From: Aptenodytes patagonicus
Taxonomy: Eukaryota > Chordata > Aves > Sphenisciformes > Spheniscidae
NCBI RefSeq assembly: GCF_965638725.1
Contig: NC_134955.1
Location: 7,309,816 to 7,373,815 of the forward strand
DNA: 64,000 nucleotides
Reading direction: 5' to 3'
Of the stretch, positions 1-20,600 are shown in pieces. Under the pieces are notes generated by a model. It made no database searches and had not been told where the DNA came from. It worked only from the letters and a program-made list of their open reading frames with translations. The translations under genes and the position numbers were made by a program. Within the stretch, counting starts at the first letter, position 1, and every line of letters begins with the position of its first letter.

Positions 1-2271
1 CACAACAAACAGCCTTGGAACTTTTCTTTGACATAAGTAATTCTCCTCAAAATTACATACACATCACAAATGGCGTTAAAACTCTTGGAACTGTTCAATA
101 CCTTTATAACACATGTATTAGCCAGGTTACTTTCTGATGTCCGGATACGTAACAACTATTTTTGTGTTGTGGGCAAATAACAGAAAAGGTAGACTACATT
201 AAACTACTTTCAGTTCACAGAATAATTGAGGTTGGGAAGCACCTCTCAAGACCCATCTAATCCAATCCCTCTGCTCAAAGCAGGGTCAGCTAGAAGAAGC
301 TGCCAATGACTATGGCCAGCTGGGTTTTCAATATCTCCAAGGATGGAGACTCCACAACCTTTCCAGGCAACCCAAAGTCTGCTTTGTGAAGCTTTTTTCA
401 ATCACATATACAGAACCTTCATCTCACAGTACAAAGTTAGGTCGCTAGGACCCCAATCACACATCAAATAAGTCAACACGAAGAATTTTACTTATGTCAA
501 TGGTACAGATTCTAAATTATGCCTCCCGCTCCAACATGATGGTGATAAGAATGTGTGGCACCAGGAAAGGAATTAAAAGCTTTAATCATTTTTCCCTGGC
601 ATATTTGAAGGGGAAAATTGCTAGCTGACCAGAAAGACAAAAAGCCTGTAGCTGTAGGCAATGGACTTGGCTTTGGCAAAAGTTCAGGCGGTTTTGTCAT
701 TCTCCCACATAACTGTCCCCACTCCTTCCCTTGAGCTGGTGAGCCAGATCAGGAGACTAATTCACTACTGTGAGCAGGGTGCGGGGGTGTGTGTGGAACA
801 GCACAAAAGAACAACTTTGGATAGGTGTTGTTTTCTCCTATAAAAGCCTCCTCCCCTAAGATTAAAGGGCATAAACCTCTGGAAAAATCTTTGTCCTTGT
901 CAGGCTATTTATTTACTCATGCAAGCTTCTCTATATATACTTGATTTTGAAAAAGGTGGGTAAGAAAAGCAGGTACATTCAGCTTTGACACTATTCTTAG
1001 GTAGCTGCATATAATTTTTGAGAATTCTTTCCCATCGGGACTGTCTTTCATTCAGCTATCACAGAGATGATGGTGGAAACCCATAAGAAAGCCTTAAAGG
1101 AAAATGATGTGAGAAGCATCAACAACGTAATCTCATTACTCAATGAGATCTTTCCTGGACTTCAGGCTTTAGCAGGGTTATATTCCAGAAGTGAATAATG
1201 GATACCCTGGAGTTACCTTAAAAGATATTAAATATTCTTTAAACAAATTGGTAAATGGGAATTTTGCTAGACCAGATAATAAGATACTGAAGAAGTAGCT
1301 ATCTACAGCACTACAGACAGAATCTGTGGTAGGATATTGACTCCCCCTATCACCCACAGCCAGAATGCCCTTTCTCACTCTGTAGGCAGCAAGAAGAGTT
1401 TACAAGGAATATCATAGGAAGACCATTGTTTTCGGTGGTCTGTACATGAGCTCTGGTATTATAATTTTAGTTGTTGCAGGAAATGAAAAAGCATCTATGT
1501 TTTATTAAATGACCGAACCATAAAAAAATACTTCATTAATGCTGAAAAAAATGTTTTTTGTTAATATGCAGGGGCAGTGTAAGACCAGGAGCAGCGTACA
1601 TATAACTGGGGAGCGAGAACCTTTCTAATTAAAACTATACGAATACTAGGCTTCCTGATTGTAAGACAGAAACAAAACTTATTCACCTCTATGACTAGCC
1701 TATAACAAGGCAAAATCAAAAGCAGTTAAAACTGTTTAAAGCCTTAGCATTCCTATTCTGAGTGTAAGCAACAAAACCGAAGACGTTTTCCTCCAATATT
1801 CTTACACAGACAAAAAACCCCCTGTAGTTCATTTAAGTAAGCCTTTGACTTAAGGCAGTCAAAGGGATGCTGGTTCCAACATCAGTATCAGCAGAAGTGA
1901 AATACATAAGGATACTTAAAAAAAAGGTTGTTTCTCTTTCAAGTAGAAGTTAATTTCAGCACTGGTGCTAATGTGACAAAAGAAGTTGTATCAGATGATT
2001 CAGCAATTGAAAAGCTAAGGCAATTTTTTTTTCCTTTGCTCTCCCCAAAGTTGAGACTTTTTTTTTTTAAATTAGAACGACTGTACATATACCTTAAGTA
2101 TATGTTTTTTAATATATTCCATTAGGATATCCCAGGAATAAGTTTCCAAGATACAGTAAGAGTCAAACCAGATATGCTATAAAGAGGTAGTGCCGCATTT
2201 AATACTTACCATTTTAAAAAATGTTTTCACAACACTAGGAGGTGAAGATTGCATGGGAAAGCAGCACATAC
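1..2271 (-). other. KIF18A: KIF18A intron 6, left part
   Basis: The intron following coding exon 5 begins at 2271 (GTATGT on the minus strand) and runs off the window. Apart from the CR1 fragment at 215-425 I see nothing in it. I looked on the minus strand for the next motor-domain exon and did not find it. Confidence 0.9.
215..425 (-). mobile_element. CR1 LINE 3' fragment
   Basis: The plus strand reads as the reverse complement of the avian CR1 3' region: GAGGTTGGGAAGCACCTCT, ATCTAATCCAATCCCTCTGC, CTCAAAGCAGGGTCA, GGGTTTTCAATATCTCCAAG and GGATGGAGACTCCACAACCT in the expected order and spacing. The element runs 5' to 3' on the minus strand, the sense direction of KIF18A, in the intron after coding exon 5. 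It is 5' truncated and diverged. The left end is clear; the right end is approximate. Confidence 0.88.
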
Positions 2272-11459
<9,188 letters not shown>

Positions 11460-11526
11460 AACAACGTCCCTTTTGTCCCCCTTCTTCGCTTCCAAGGCTC
11501 TTTCAGACCAAGCAGCTGAAGCTTTT
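11460..11526 (-). other. KIF18A: KIF18A 5' UTR segment of exon 2
   Basis: These 67 bases lie between the acceptor AG at 11527-11528 and the start codon. They contain no ATG. The acceptor is preceded by a T-rich tract. Use of this acceptor with the CpG-island donor at 12440 is inferred. Confidence 0.75.
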
Positions 11527-12439
11527 CTGCAATTGACAAAAAAAAGTGAAAGGCCTTATATTTCAAATATAACCTTTCAATCAGTTCACACCTTTAACCA
11601 GGACTAATATCTTGCGCCTGTGCTGGATCTGTCCAGCCCCTGTTAGATAGCCCTCCAGACTGCTACAATGATCGCGCCACTTTGGGAAGTGCTGTAACTG
11701 CCCTGAAATGTGAACTGGTTCAGCACAGCTTTAAGAAAACTAAGCTCATAAGCTTATTTCCACAATTTAAACTGTTAGTTCATCTACCGGCTTTCCTTCA
11801 TTTCAGAGCAAGCTTGCAGATGAGCTACCAGGTTTCCACGGAGCAAAGCGGGTGGTTTTCTTGTCCTTCAGCAAAAGGCAGAGTAGCCGCCTGTCCGCTT
11901 TCTCTGGGCTATTGGTTCAGTCACATTGCCCGTAGGTTTAAAGAGACAGTTAAAGTGGAATTCACGTTTAAAGAGACAGTTAAAGTGGAATTCACGTTAA
12001 CGTAATTTGCACGAGACACGGAAACATATTCCACAGACGTCAAACCAGATTTCCTTTTAACAGGCCATCCTTGCTGGTAACTGAGGGTTGTTCGCTCCTA
12101 ACAGCGGACAGCGACTGTCGCGGTAAAGGCTCTCGGTGACACTTTTTCAGCTTCAGGGCGAGTTGGCCCTCTCTCAGCCGAGCCGCCCCACGGCCGTTGG
12201 CATGACCGCGACACGGCCACGGAGTGAGGCCGTAACGCGGAGGGAACACCCAGAGGCAGGCGAGCGGGCGGGCCGCGGCCCAGCCCCACCCGGCCCTCTC
12301 GACACGCTCCTCGTCCTGCTGCAGGTAGATCTTCCCCAGGGCTCACCACCAGGCTCAACCCCACGACACAGACGAGGCTAACGGCGGGAGAACCCGACCC
12401 CCGCCCGGACGCCCGGTCGCCGCCCGGGCCGCCACTCAC
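11527..12439 (-). other. KIF18A: KIF18A intron 1 (predicted)
   Basis: Between the predicted untranslated exon 1 and the start-codon exon, 913 bases. It contains the 30-bp tandem duplication, an ATTGG at 11911 and the left part of the CpG island. Confidence 0.6.
11936..11999. repeat. 30-bp tandem duplication (2 copies plus 4 bases)
   Basis: The unit beginning GTTTAAAGAGACAGTTAAAG and ending GAATTCAC occurs at 11936-11965 and again, identically, at 11966-11995, followed by GTTA. It lies in KIF18A intron 1, about 100 bases inside the AT-rich edge of the CpG island. Confidence 0.95.
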
Positions 12440-12490
12440 CTCAGCGCCGCGGCCGAGCAAACGGTCACTAACCCCGGCCGCCGAATTCAA
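12440..12490 (-). other. KIF18A: Predicted KIF18A untranslated exon 1 (5' edge uncertain)
   Basis: On the minus strand an ideal donor, GCTGAG/GTGAGT, sits at 12440/12439 inside the CpG island, just downstream of the CCAAT and TTTGAA motifs. Splicing it to 11526 gives a 5' UTR without any ATG before the KIF18A start. The transcription start is not visible in the sequence; 12490 is an estimate. Confidence 0.6.
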
Positions 12491-12525
12491 ACACAAGCGG
12501 CCCGCCCCCCCCGCCTCCTCATTGG

Positions 12526-12565
12526 CCGTCGCTGCCGTGACGCCAGGAGTGCGACGGCGCCGACG
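12526..12565 (+). other. METTL15: Predicted METTL15 untranslated exon 1 (5' edge uncertain)
   Basis: A donor GACG/GTAAGC at 12565/12566 on the plus strand matches the consensus and lies just downstream of the CCAAT/TGACG block. Joined to the acceptor before 14334 it gives a leader without ATG, so the ATG at 14350 is the first in the transcript. The 5' edge is an estimate. Confidence 0.6.
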
Positions 12566-14333
12566 GTAAGCGTGTGGGGACGAGTGGCTGCGCGGCTCTA
12601 GTCCACACTGGGGCCGGGCTGCCTCCGCTAGCGCGGGACGCCCCCGGGGCTGGGGCGCTCCGCGGTACCCAGCAGGCGGGTGTCGTCCCTGGGGCTCAGC
12701 CCTGCCCTGCCCTGCCCTGCCCCGCCCCGCCCCGTGGAGGCCGCAGGCACCTGCTGCTGGGGGTGGGGGTAGCCCCGGTGTGGCGGTCTCGCCGGTGTGA
12801 AGTTGAGGTGGAGGCGGGCGCGGCCCTTCCCGCCTTTCTCAGCCTCTCGGGGAGAGCGGGAGGCCTGGGCGGAGGGGAGGTGCGGGGTGCGCGCGTGGGG
12901 GAACGACCCTGTCGGGAGCGGGGCTGAGGGGCAGCGGCAGAGCCCGCGGTGAGGGGGTCTTCCCCCGGGCCTGGCGGGGCGGGCAGGCGGCCTCTCGTTC
13001 CCGGTGGCCCCTCGTGTCCCGCCGGCCTCGCCCGGGCGGGGAGCGGGGAATAGCCCTCACCCGCTTCCTCCCGCGCACCGCCGTGGGGCCTGGCTTGGGC
13101 TGGGGTGCGGGCTGCGTGCCGCTTCTCTGGTCGTCTCTGGGAAAAAGCGTTATGGAGTTGAGTTTGTGTTCCCTGGCTGCCTTTACCGTCCGCTTCAGTG
13201 CAAGTCCCGATCTGCAGGCGGCTGCCTCGAACTCTGCCCAAATGCCACTTAAATGATTTCTGCTCGCTTCTAAGAAAAAAAAAAAAAATCCCTAATTGCA
13301 TAGAATGAGGATGATTGTAAGTGGGGTGATCTGTGTCCCTAGTGTTAACAACACGTCCTCAGCTTGTACCAACGTAGGGCAGTGTGAGTTGGATGATGAT
13401 TGTTGGGTCTTCACCAATGTTCATACAATGATTTCTGTAGAGACATTGTGGTTTGTGGCAAAATCTCAGGGCTATGGAATGCCTGTGCAAGGCTATAGAA
13501 TCATATGCTTCCAAATTTAAGGTAAGGAGAAATACTGCCCATCTGAGGCTTAAATTATCAGGAGAATAACTTTCCAGAGGTGATAACTCAGCATGTTCTA
13601 CTAGTAGGTTACTGACTTGGTTTTGGGGTGTTTTGGACAGGGGGAAAAGTCATCAGTTCTCCATGTAGTTAAAAAGCAAACTACGTAGCTAATCACACTG
13701 ATGTTTCCAGGGTTTAGAGTATTATTTCAGTTAGTTATACTCTGGAGAATTCTTGCCTCTGGCTGTGCTCGAAATACTTGGTATTGCAAGATGTAATGCA
13801 TGATGAAAACCATATATTTACTACATATGTAATGCTAAATTATAGCACCATTTTAAATATGGTTACAGTATTTGATTTGTGCATTCCCATTTTAACTAGA
13901 AATACAGAAAACTTGGCAACCAGAGTGCTACTATTCAGAGCAAGTGTCTCATTGTGTTTGGCAAAACGGAGGGGAACAATTTGAAAGTAAAGTCACTGTT
14001 CTGGTTGTGCTCAGATTTGGTTAGTCATTTAATCTTAGCATCACCAGGACATTGTAACGCTCTTAGAGTCCTGGTAATGAAAAGAAAAAGAGGTGTTACT
14101 TACGAAAAGAAAACTGTTGTTGCTTGAATATGATTGATTGGTAGATGACATTGAAAATTTTGAGAACAAGTTAAAGAGATTCTCACTTTTTGCTGACATG
14201 ACATATCTATAAAACCACCCATCTTGGGCTGTGTAATGCTTTACTTGTAGCATTTCCATTTTGTTTTTTTAAACAAACCTACTGTTTTAAATATTTGTTT
14301 CAAAGTAATTCCTGACATCTACTGTTTTTTTAG
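12566..14333 (+). other. METTL15: METTL15 intron 1 (predicted)
   Basis: The first 600 bases belong to the CpG island and carry the CCTGC microsatellite and a TTCCCGCC E2F-like site at 12827-12834. The rest is AT-rich with nothing recognised. Confidence 0.6.
12701..12735. repeat. (CCTGC)4 to (CCCCG)3 microsatellite
   Basis: Four CCTGC units at 12701-12720 grade into CCCGC-type units to 12735, in METTL15 intron 1 within the CpG island. Confidence 0.9.
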
Positions 14334-14349
14334 GTTGAGCAACTCCAAA

Positions 14350-14613
14350 ATGTTACCTCATTGTCTGTGCCAAGTTTACAAATGTTTGTTTCTGCGCAAC
14401 TTAAAACTGAATTTGATAAATGTGGCTACTTTGGCCAGACGGATCCATTCTTCAGCAAAAAAACCTTCTGACTGTGAACTAAAGGAACAAACCGTCCAGA
14501 AATGTGAAACTGAAGAGCTACCTCAAAGTACAGAAAACAAAAATTTTTCAAGATTGCACATACCAGTGATGCTGGAGGAGGTTGTTAATTGTTTATCCCC
14601 CCAGCCGGGCCAG
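14350..14613 (+). CDS. METTL15: METTL15 coding exon 1 (exon 2 of the gene), residues 1-88
   Basis: The exon starts at 14334 after a T-run acceptor (TTTTTTTAG); 16 bases of 5' UTR precede the ATG at 14350, which has A at -3. It encodes the presequence, a poorly conserved acidic linker (about 40-66) and the RsmH-family entry motif HIPVMLEEVV, ending CLSPQPGQ at donor CCAG/GTGAGT. 264 bases are exactly 88 codons, so the junction is phase 0. The frame is open upstream to 14335 from a TTG, but ATG 14350 matches the known protein start. Confidence 0.96.
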
Positions 14614-17600
14614 GTGAGTTAAATGATTAGTTAACATTTGTGATTCAGTAGCAGTCCAGCAGAAAAGTTTGTGCAGTGTAACTCTTGTTTAGAGAAGTAA
14701 AGGGATGCTCTTTAAGACTGTTGCACTTTCTAAAGCTTCTAAATTGTTTTGCAATTCAAATTAAGGCTTTATATTTAAAATAATAAAAACCTGGCATCTG
14801 TATGCCTGAATCCCCAAATAAGCAGTATTTGTTAAAACTGTAGTAAGTATTTGAATAGTCTCTTGCTTTTGTGCTTGTCTCTCTGGATTGCTCTTGTGTA
14901 TTTCTAGGGTTGTGTTAATTACTAATAGTAGCAGGGAGTTATCATGTATGGTTATGTCATCAATTTGTGAAGAGCTCTCTTCCTTTTGTATAAGAGGTAG
15001 TAAGTACATAGGCTTCAAAAATCATCATCATCATACCTTGTTCTGAGATACTTATTTCCATGGTTTCACTTGGTTTGAGGCACTATATTTCCTTAGGATA
15101 TGCTTACACTGCATAATGTGGTGCACTGTAGAGGTACTGTAGTTATAAGATGACTGTGAATGGTACCAGAAATGGTTTAGCATCAATAATGTGGAAGTAT
15201 TACAAGTCGTCTTGGCTACGGTACTGTAAGTAGATGCCTTTTGGTATCTGGCTTAGCTCAGGTCTCTCTACGCTGCAGTGCTGATATATCTACGTTGTAC
15301 TGGTATATGCAGTGTAGGTATGCTGCTACGCACTCCCTTTGCAAAAATGTTACACAGTGAAATAGTTTTCACCTGAGAGGTCTTAAATACAATATTAAGT
15401 TGAAAAGTTTTCTTATACAACTTAAATGCTTAAATGATTTTTCACATTTCAGATGCTTTCATCTGTGATTTTAGTGCTTTTCATGTAAGCTTCATAGAAT
15501 CTTATTAATTTAGGCTTATCAATATGTAGTTTTACTACAAAGACTGAAATGATACATAAAGAAGTAGAAAGTTCAAAGTATGTGTATGTTTGTTTATTTT
15601 TACTCAAAAACAGCATCATCCAACAGTGGCAAAGAGATATAGCAAGTTTGAGGTGGACTCAGGGATCAAAAAACTGCAGTCAAATCTTGTTGCATTGCCT
15701 TGAGAGAACTTCTTTAGTTTGGAAGATAATGTATTGTTTTAAGTGTTTTGAAAACCCGAGAGAATCTGAATAGTGTAATTATTGTGACATACACATTGCT
15801 CTTGCACGTGTCCTACTGTTGAAGATACCTAAACTAGTGAAATACATAAAGAACTTCGAGTTTAGGTTTCATTTAGATATGAGAACTATTATGAAATTTT
15901 CACACATTAAATGAGCAAATAAATTGTGACACTATGTGTGTCACATATATGTGTCACACAATATGTGTCATAATTGTATGTGTCCAGTTGTGTAAGTTTC
16001 TACTTAAATAAGAATTAAGAAGAGGCTGATGAAGGGACTGTTTACTAAACTGTGTTTGTTGATATCAAAAAAAACTTACTTGGCGACAGAACTTGCAAAA
16101 GAAACTATTCCTGGTTATAAACTGTGGAGAGTAACTATTGTTGTCCCTGAAGGATTTTGAGAATTTAAATATTTATGAATGTAAAATAGCTTATTATTGG
16201 GGTGCAATTTTTTGCAGGTTTGTGTATACATGGTTTTGCAGATTCCTAAGCTCGTGGTGAACCTCTAATGACAGACATAAGAGAGCTCGAGTGTGTTATC
16301 TTGAACAGAAGCATTTGTAACATGGCTAGCCTTTTTAGCATAACTGAAAATGAAAACAGCATTTCCGTTTTTCTTTTTTTTTTAAAGACAGAGTAAATCA
16401 TATGTTTGCAGCACTTTCTGAAGCCTGAAGTTTTGAAAATAAGTAGTGTGCAAAAGGATGCAATGTGTCAGCTGAGTTTTGCTAGAGTAAGCATCAGTGA
16501 AATTTTAAACAAAGACTGTGACTTTTTCTCACTGACATGAATGGTGGTACAGTTTCTGTTAAGATGGATATAGAACCTGGGACTGTTGTATCAATTTTCA
16601 TTTTTAAGGTCATAGTCATGACTAGGAAGTCCATGAACACTTTCTTTATTTTGTGGGCAGGGATGGTAATGTTCTGGTCTTGGATTTTGTTTTTCTGCTT
16701 GCTTCTCTGCTACTCACACAAAGATTTCCTTTACTCGGCTTTAACACAATTATATTCTTTGTTATAAAAAAGCTGATTTGGGCCTCTACTTCTTGTTGTG
16801 TCCTAAGACAAGGAGTTGCCAATACAAAGAAAATCCAATTAGAAAGACAATATTCTCCCTATGGTTTTGGTCAGTGAATGGGGTTTTCATTTTACTTATA
16901 GGGGTTCCTAAGAAAATAAATGTTACTTAAGAGTGAATCACAGCTGAGATAAAGATGTTAGTACCCTCCTATTGAGTATTCTTGTTGACTGTCTCCTTTG
17001 TGGAATCTCTTTGTCAGGGGTTTAAGCAATAGTATTTCCACTTATCTTTGAATATGCCTTTATTGCCTTAGAGCTTGCTTCTACAAAGTCCCTGTAGTAG
17101 TCCTGTCTTTGAAGCACATTGTACGAATTAGTTTTTACCGATCTACCTCACTTGTCCTCAATGAAAAGTCTGTTGCAGTAAATCCACACACAAGTAATTT
17201 CCTCTTTAAGTTTCCTGTATTGACTAAACTACATTTTAGTCTTCTCAGTCCACTAGTGTTCTTTATGCATGCTCGTCCAGTGTTTCTGCAGTTGTCTGGG
17301 CAGCTTGAGTTTTCTCTGTTCTCTTAAACTTTAAAGGTAGCGAAGAACCAAGCATATTTTCAGAATGAATGTCTTTGGACATCCAGAAGCATGTTTTTCC
17401 AATTTTCACCCTACTTTCTCCTATTTTTTCCTTTGCAGTAGTCACTTGCCTTTTAACTAGAGATGTGTATCTCTTCCACGTCATACAGCTATAGTGATAT
17501 GAAAAAGAATTTCATTAGCAGTGAGTTCTAGTATGAATGCCAGAGGATGAAACTTTGAATTTTTAATTATTCTAATGGGGTCTTACAACAAAGGTTCTTA

Positions 17601-20600
17601 CAGGTTGCAAAGCTCTAGGAAACTATTTTGATAGTGCTCCAGCACAAACAGCACACTTCTACATATAATACTTAAACTCCAACTAGAACAAAAAGAAATA
17701 TTATATCCTACTCAGATTTTATGGGGGAGCCTGTAATCTGGTGACATCTATGGTTTTGCATTAAATGTGATCTAGAATAGACTAAAATGGAGATACAGTA
17801 AGTTCTAGGAGTATTCTCTGGTTTATGATAGTTCTGGAAGCTTTTTTTTAATATCTGTAAATTAAATGGTAGGTGGTCAAACTTGAGGTGAGAAAGAATG
17901 AATGGGATCATTCCCTTTTCTCCGGTGTTTAAGTGATTCATCAGAAATGGAGTTAATATCAGATGATCTTTTTATCTCATTATGTTAATTTGTGTCTAAA
18001 AAAAAATAAGGCAGTTAATTTTCCCCAAACAGATCTTGTCTGACATCTTCTTGAGTTAGCTGGGACTTCTTGCGGAGGTATCCTCTTTGATTCTTCATGG
18101 AATTATTCAGCTTATTTTTACTACCCAGCTTTCATTGAAGGGGGTATCCTCTTTGTCTTGGAAATAACGTGTGATACCTAGCTTCTAGAAAGAGACAGGT
18201 ATTTCTTAAAAACATCCAGCTTTGCCATGAGCTTTCCTTTCATTCTTTCAGGTATATATTGCATTGTTCTCAGGATAGCTATTATTTTCACGCATCCAAA
18301 TGTCAAATGATTCTTTTTCAGCTGAGAGAGGGTGTGAGCATGGCCTTCCAAAATAACAAGAGGAAGCATAAGACATTGCTGACAGTCAAACATTGGTCTT
18401 TTGTCACTGAAGTGCTGCTTGAGCTCTGCAGTTAGTTTGAAGACAGTAGCCTTTCATGTCCTGAAGTTCTGTTGCCATTGTTGGATGTTGTTGATCTGGA
18501 GCGTAGTTTCCTTCCTATTCCGCAGAGCTAGTTTGTGAAGTAATAGATGGCACTCAAAGGAAGCTGAGGTAGACTGCTGGTGTGCAACAACTGAAGTGTT
18601 GTTTTAGTTTCTTTATATCCTTGTCCATATGTCAGTATTCCTTTTCTTTTTCTGCCTTATACTGAATGTAAGCTTTTAAGGACAAAAATAACCTTTCTCT
18701 GTACAGCACCCTACAGAGTGGACTTCTGTTTTGTGAGAAGAGTTTCCAAGTATCACTGTGTATAAATAGTTACGTGGCTATGCTGATGACCAGTGTACTT
18801 ATCATAGTATTTCCAAAGCCATCTGCAAATAATTTATAACTGGAACAACCCATTTACACTAAAGGCTCTCAAAATTGAAGTTTTCCGCAGGGTGTCCAAG
18901 ATAAACAGGAATTGAAAAGGGACCTGGAAAAATTAATTCTGAGTTCACAAGTTGTATCAGGTATTTTGTAGGGTGCAACCGAAATACCAGGTTTGGCACG
19001 GAGTGTTAATTACGTCATGAGATAAATGCCAACATACTTGTTTTGAAAAAGCACAACACTCCATGGACATAGTAATTGTTTTTATCATTTTAGCCTATTT
19101 TCCACGGGACTTGGAAAATGAAAGTAGGTCCAATGACATAAAACAAGTGATTTATATAGTGTTCTTTATTGTAGAAATAACTATGGGTTTTTTGTGGGAA
19201 GCATGCTGAAAATATCTTTCCATAAGCAAATTGTATGGTTAATTTTTCTGTGGCAGCAGTACAGTGATTTATATGGTGATTGATAAAGATAAGCCATTGT
19301 TGTAAAACAGGAAGAAAGATAGTGGAACTTGCAGGAGGCAATAAATTAATATAGAGAAATTCTGAAAATATTCTGGGAATTACAGAACACACTTTTTCCA
19401 TGATATGTTAGTTTTACTGGCAGGTATTGAGAGTTATTTCAGCTGATCATGTAGTTCCTGTGTACCCTTTCAGTCACTCTTGTCTTGCCTGATTTCCTGG
19501 TTGTGTATATTGTGAATTTATGAAAGAGACTAGCCATGTTTCAGATCACAGCTCTGCAGGGAGATGTGTAATAAAATGTATGTAGAATGCATACGTATGC
19601 AAAGTGTATTCATTTTCTGCGGTGTGTAATAGGAAACTTGTTAAATGGAATCTCATCAGATAGAGAACACTGTTTAAAATACTTGGCTAAAATCATACTT
19701 TACAAGGGGTTTTTTTGGTGAAGTTAGCATTTGAAGGTAGTGCATGAAAATGGAAAACATTTTCAAAACATTTTCAAAAAAGTTTTGATTAAGATATGCA
19801 CAAGAGAGTCTCCCAAATATCTATTACTATTTAAAGTAATAATATTATCTGTTTTTATGGTGGTAGTGTCTACGTGGGGATTTGGAAAACCAGACCCCAT
19901 TTGCATAAGTTCCTTAACTTATAACTGATTGCTCTCTGCTGTGACAAGCAGTCTAAATCAAAAAAGTAACAAGGTAGAAGGAGTATTAATTAACAATGTG
20001 ATGCCAGCAAATGTCATCTGCATCGGGTGAGTTCCATCACGAGATGAGAGAGGAAAGAAGGGGACAGGGAGGAAAGCAAGCCAGGAGGTAGTGTTCATGA
20101 ACAGCTTGTCGGTTGAGGGGGCGGAGAAAGTCCAGTCACTCTCTTTAATTATCTGAAGTTTCTTGCTTTGCTGTCTTCTGTAGTGGGTCCCAAAAAAATA
20201 CAAAGATCATAAATTCCCTAATGACAGATGAATTAAAACACATATAGTTTATTTGAGAGCACTGCACATCTGTTCTGTTTTGAAGCTGGTACTGCTGTGG
20301 TTAGACTGTGGTACCAGGAAATGAAAAACATTCACATATTGGATCTGAATGATGGCAAGATACAAATGAGGCATGGTGAAGAAATCCCTTCAGATTTTAC
20401 TTTTTTTATACATCAAGATTTTTCTCTTTAGAGAGAAAGTAACTAAAAAAACTTGGCCGGGGGGGAAAGGATAAGTTGATGGCTACAGCTGCACAGGGAA
20501 GAATCTTTGGTTGTAGTTCTTGGCCATCTGCCCCACCACCTCTTCTTCCCACCTGCAGCATGGCTCTCAGCAGGCATATCTAAATGTTATCATCAGCAAC

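Larger units (their letters stand above)
12440..12565. promoter_or_regulatory. Bidirectional KIF18A/METTL15 promoter
   Basis: Only 125 bases separate the first donor of KIF18A (minus) from the first donor of METTL15 (plus), so both start sites must lie in or beside this segment. Visible elements are TTCAAA at 12486-12491 (TTTGAA, a CHR, on the minus strand), GC-rich CCCGCCCC-type boxes at 12501-12515, ATTGG at 12521-12525 (CCAAT on the minus strand) and a TGACG half-site at 12538-12542. There is no TATA box. In the KIF18A direction the CCAAT box precedes the CHR by 29 bases, which is typical of NF-Y plus MuvB/DREAM regulated mitotic genes. That regulation is inferred. Confidence 0.75.
12090..13150. 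promoter_or_regulatory. CpG island
   Basis: Base composition changes abruptly from AT-rich to GC-rich with very frequent CG dinucleotides from about 12090 to about 13150. It covers the shared promoter, KIF18A intron 1 near its donor and the first 600 bases of METTL15 intron 1. Open frames here (up to 201 codons) reflect the lack of AT-rich stop codons, not coding sequence. Edges are estimated by eye. Confidence 0.85.

Noticed and set aside
1..2271. Search for the next KIF18A exon (HIPYRNSKLTRLLKDSL region)
   Set aside because: No minus-strand frame in this interval carries the motif, so the exon is outside the window.
11460..11495. Upstream TTG start extending KIF18A by 12 residues
   Set aside because: The ATG at 11459 matches the known KIF18A N-terminus, and TTG is not expected to initiate here.
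12098..12496. Minus-strand open frame of 132 codons over the promoter
   Set aside because: Same CpG-island effect. It runs through the predicted KIF18A exon 1 and its donor and has no homology I recognise.
12696..13301. Minus-strand open frame of 201 codons
   Set aside because: It lies in the CpG island, where stop codons are depleted. The translation is low-complexity Pro/Arg/Gly with no family motif and overlaps the CCTGC microsatellite.
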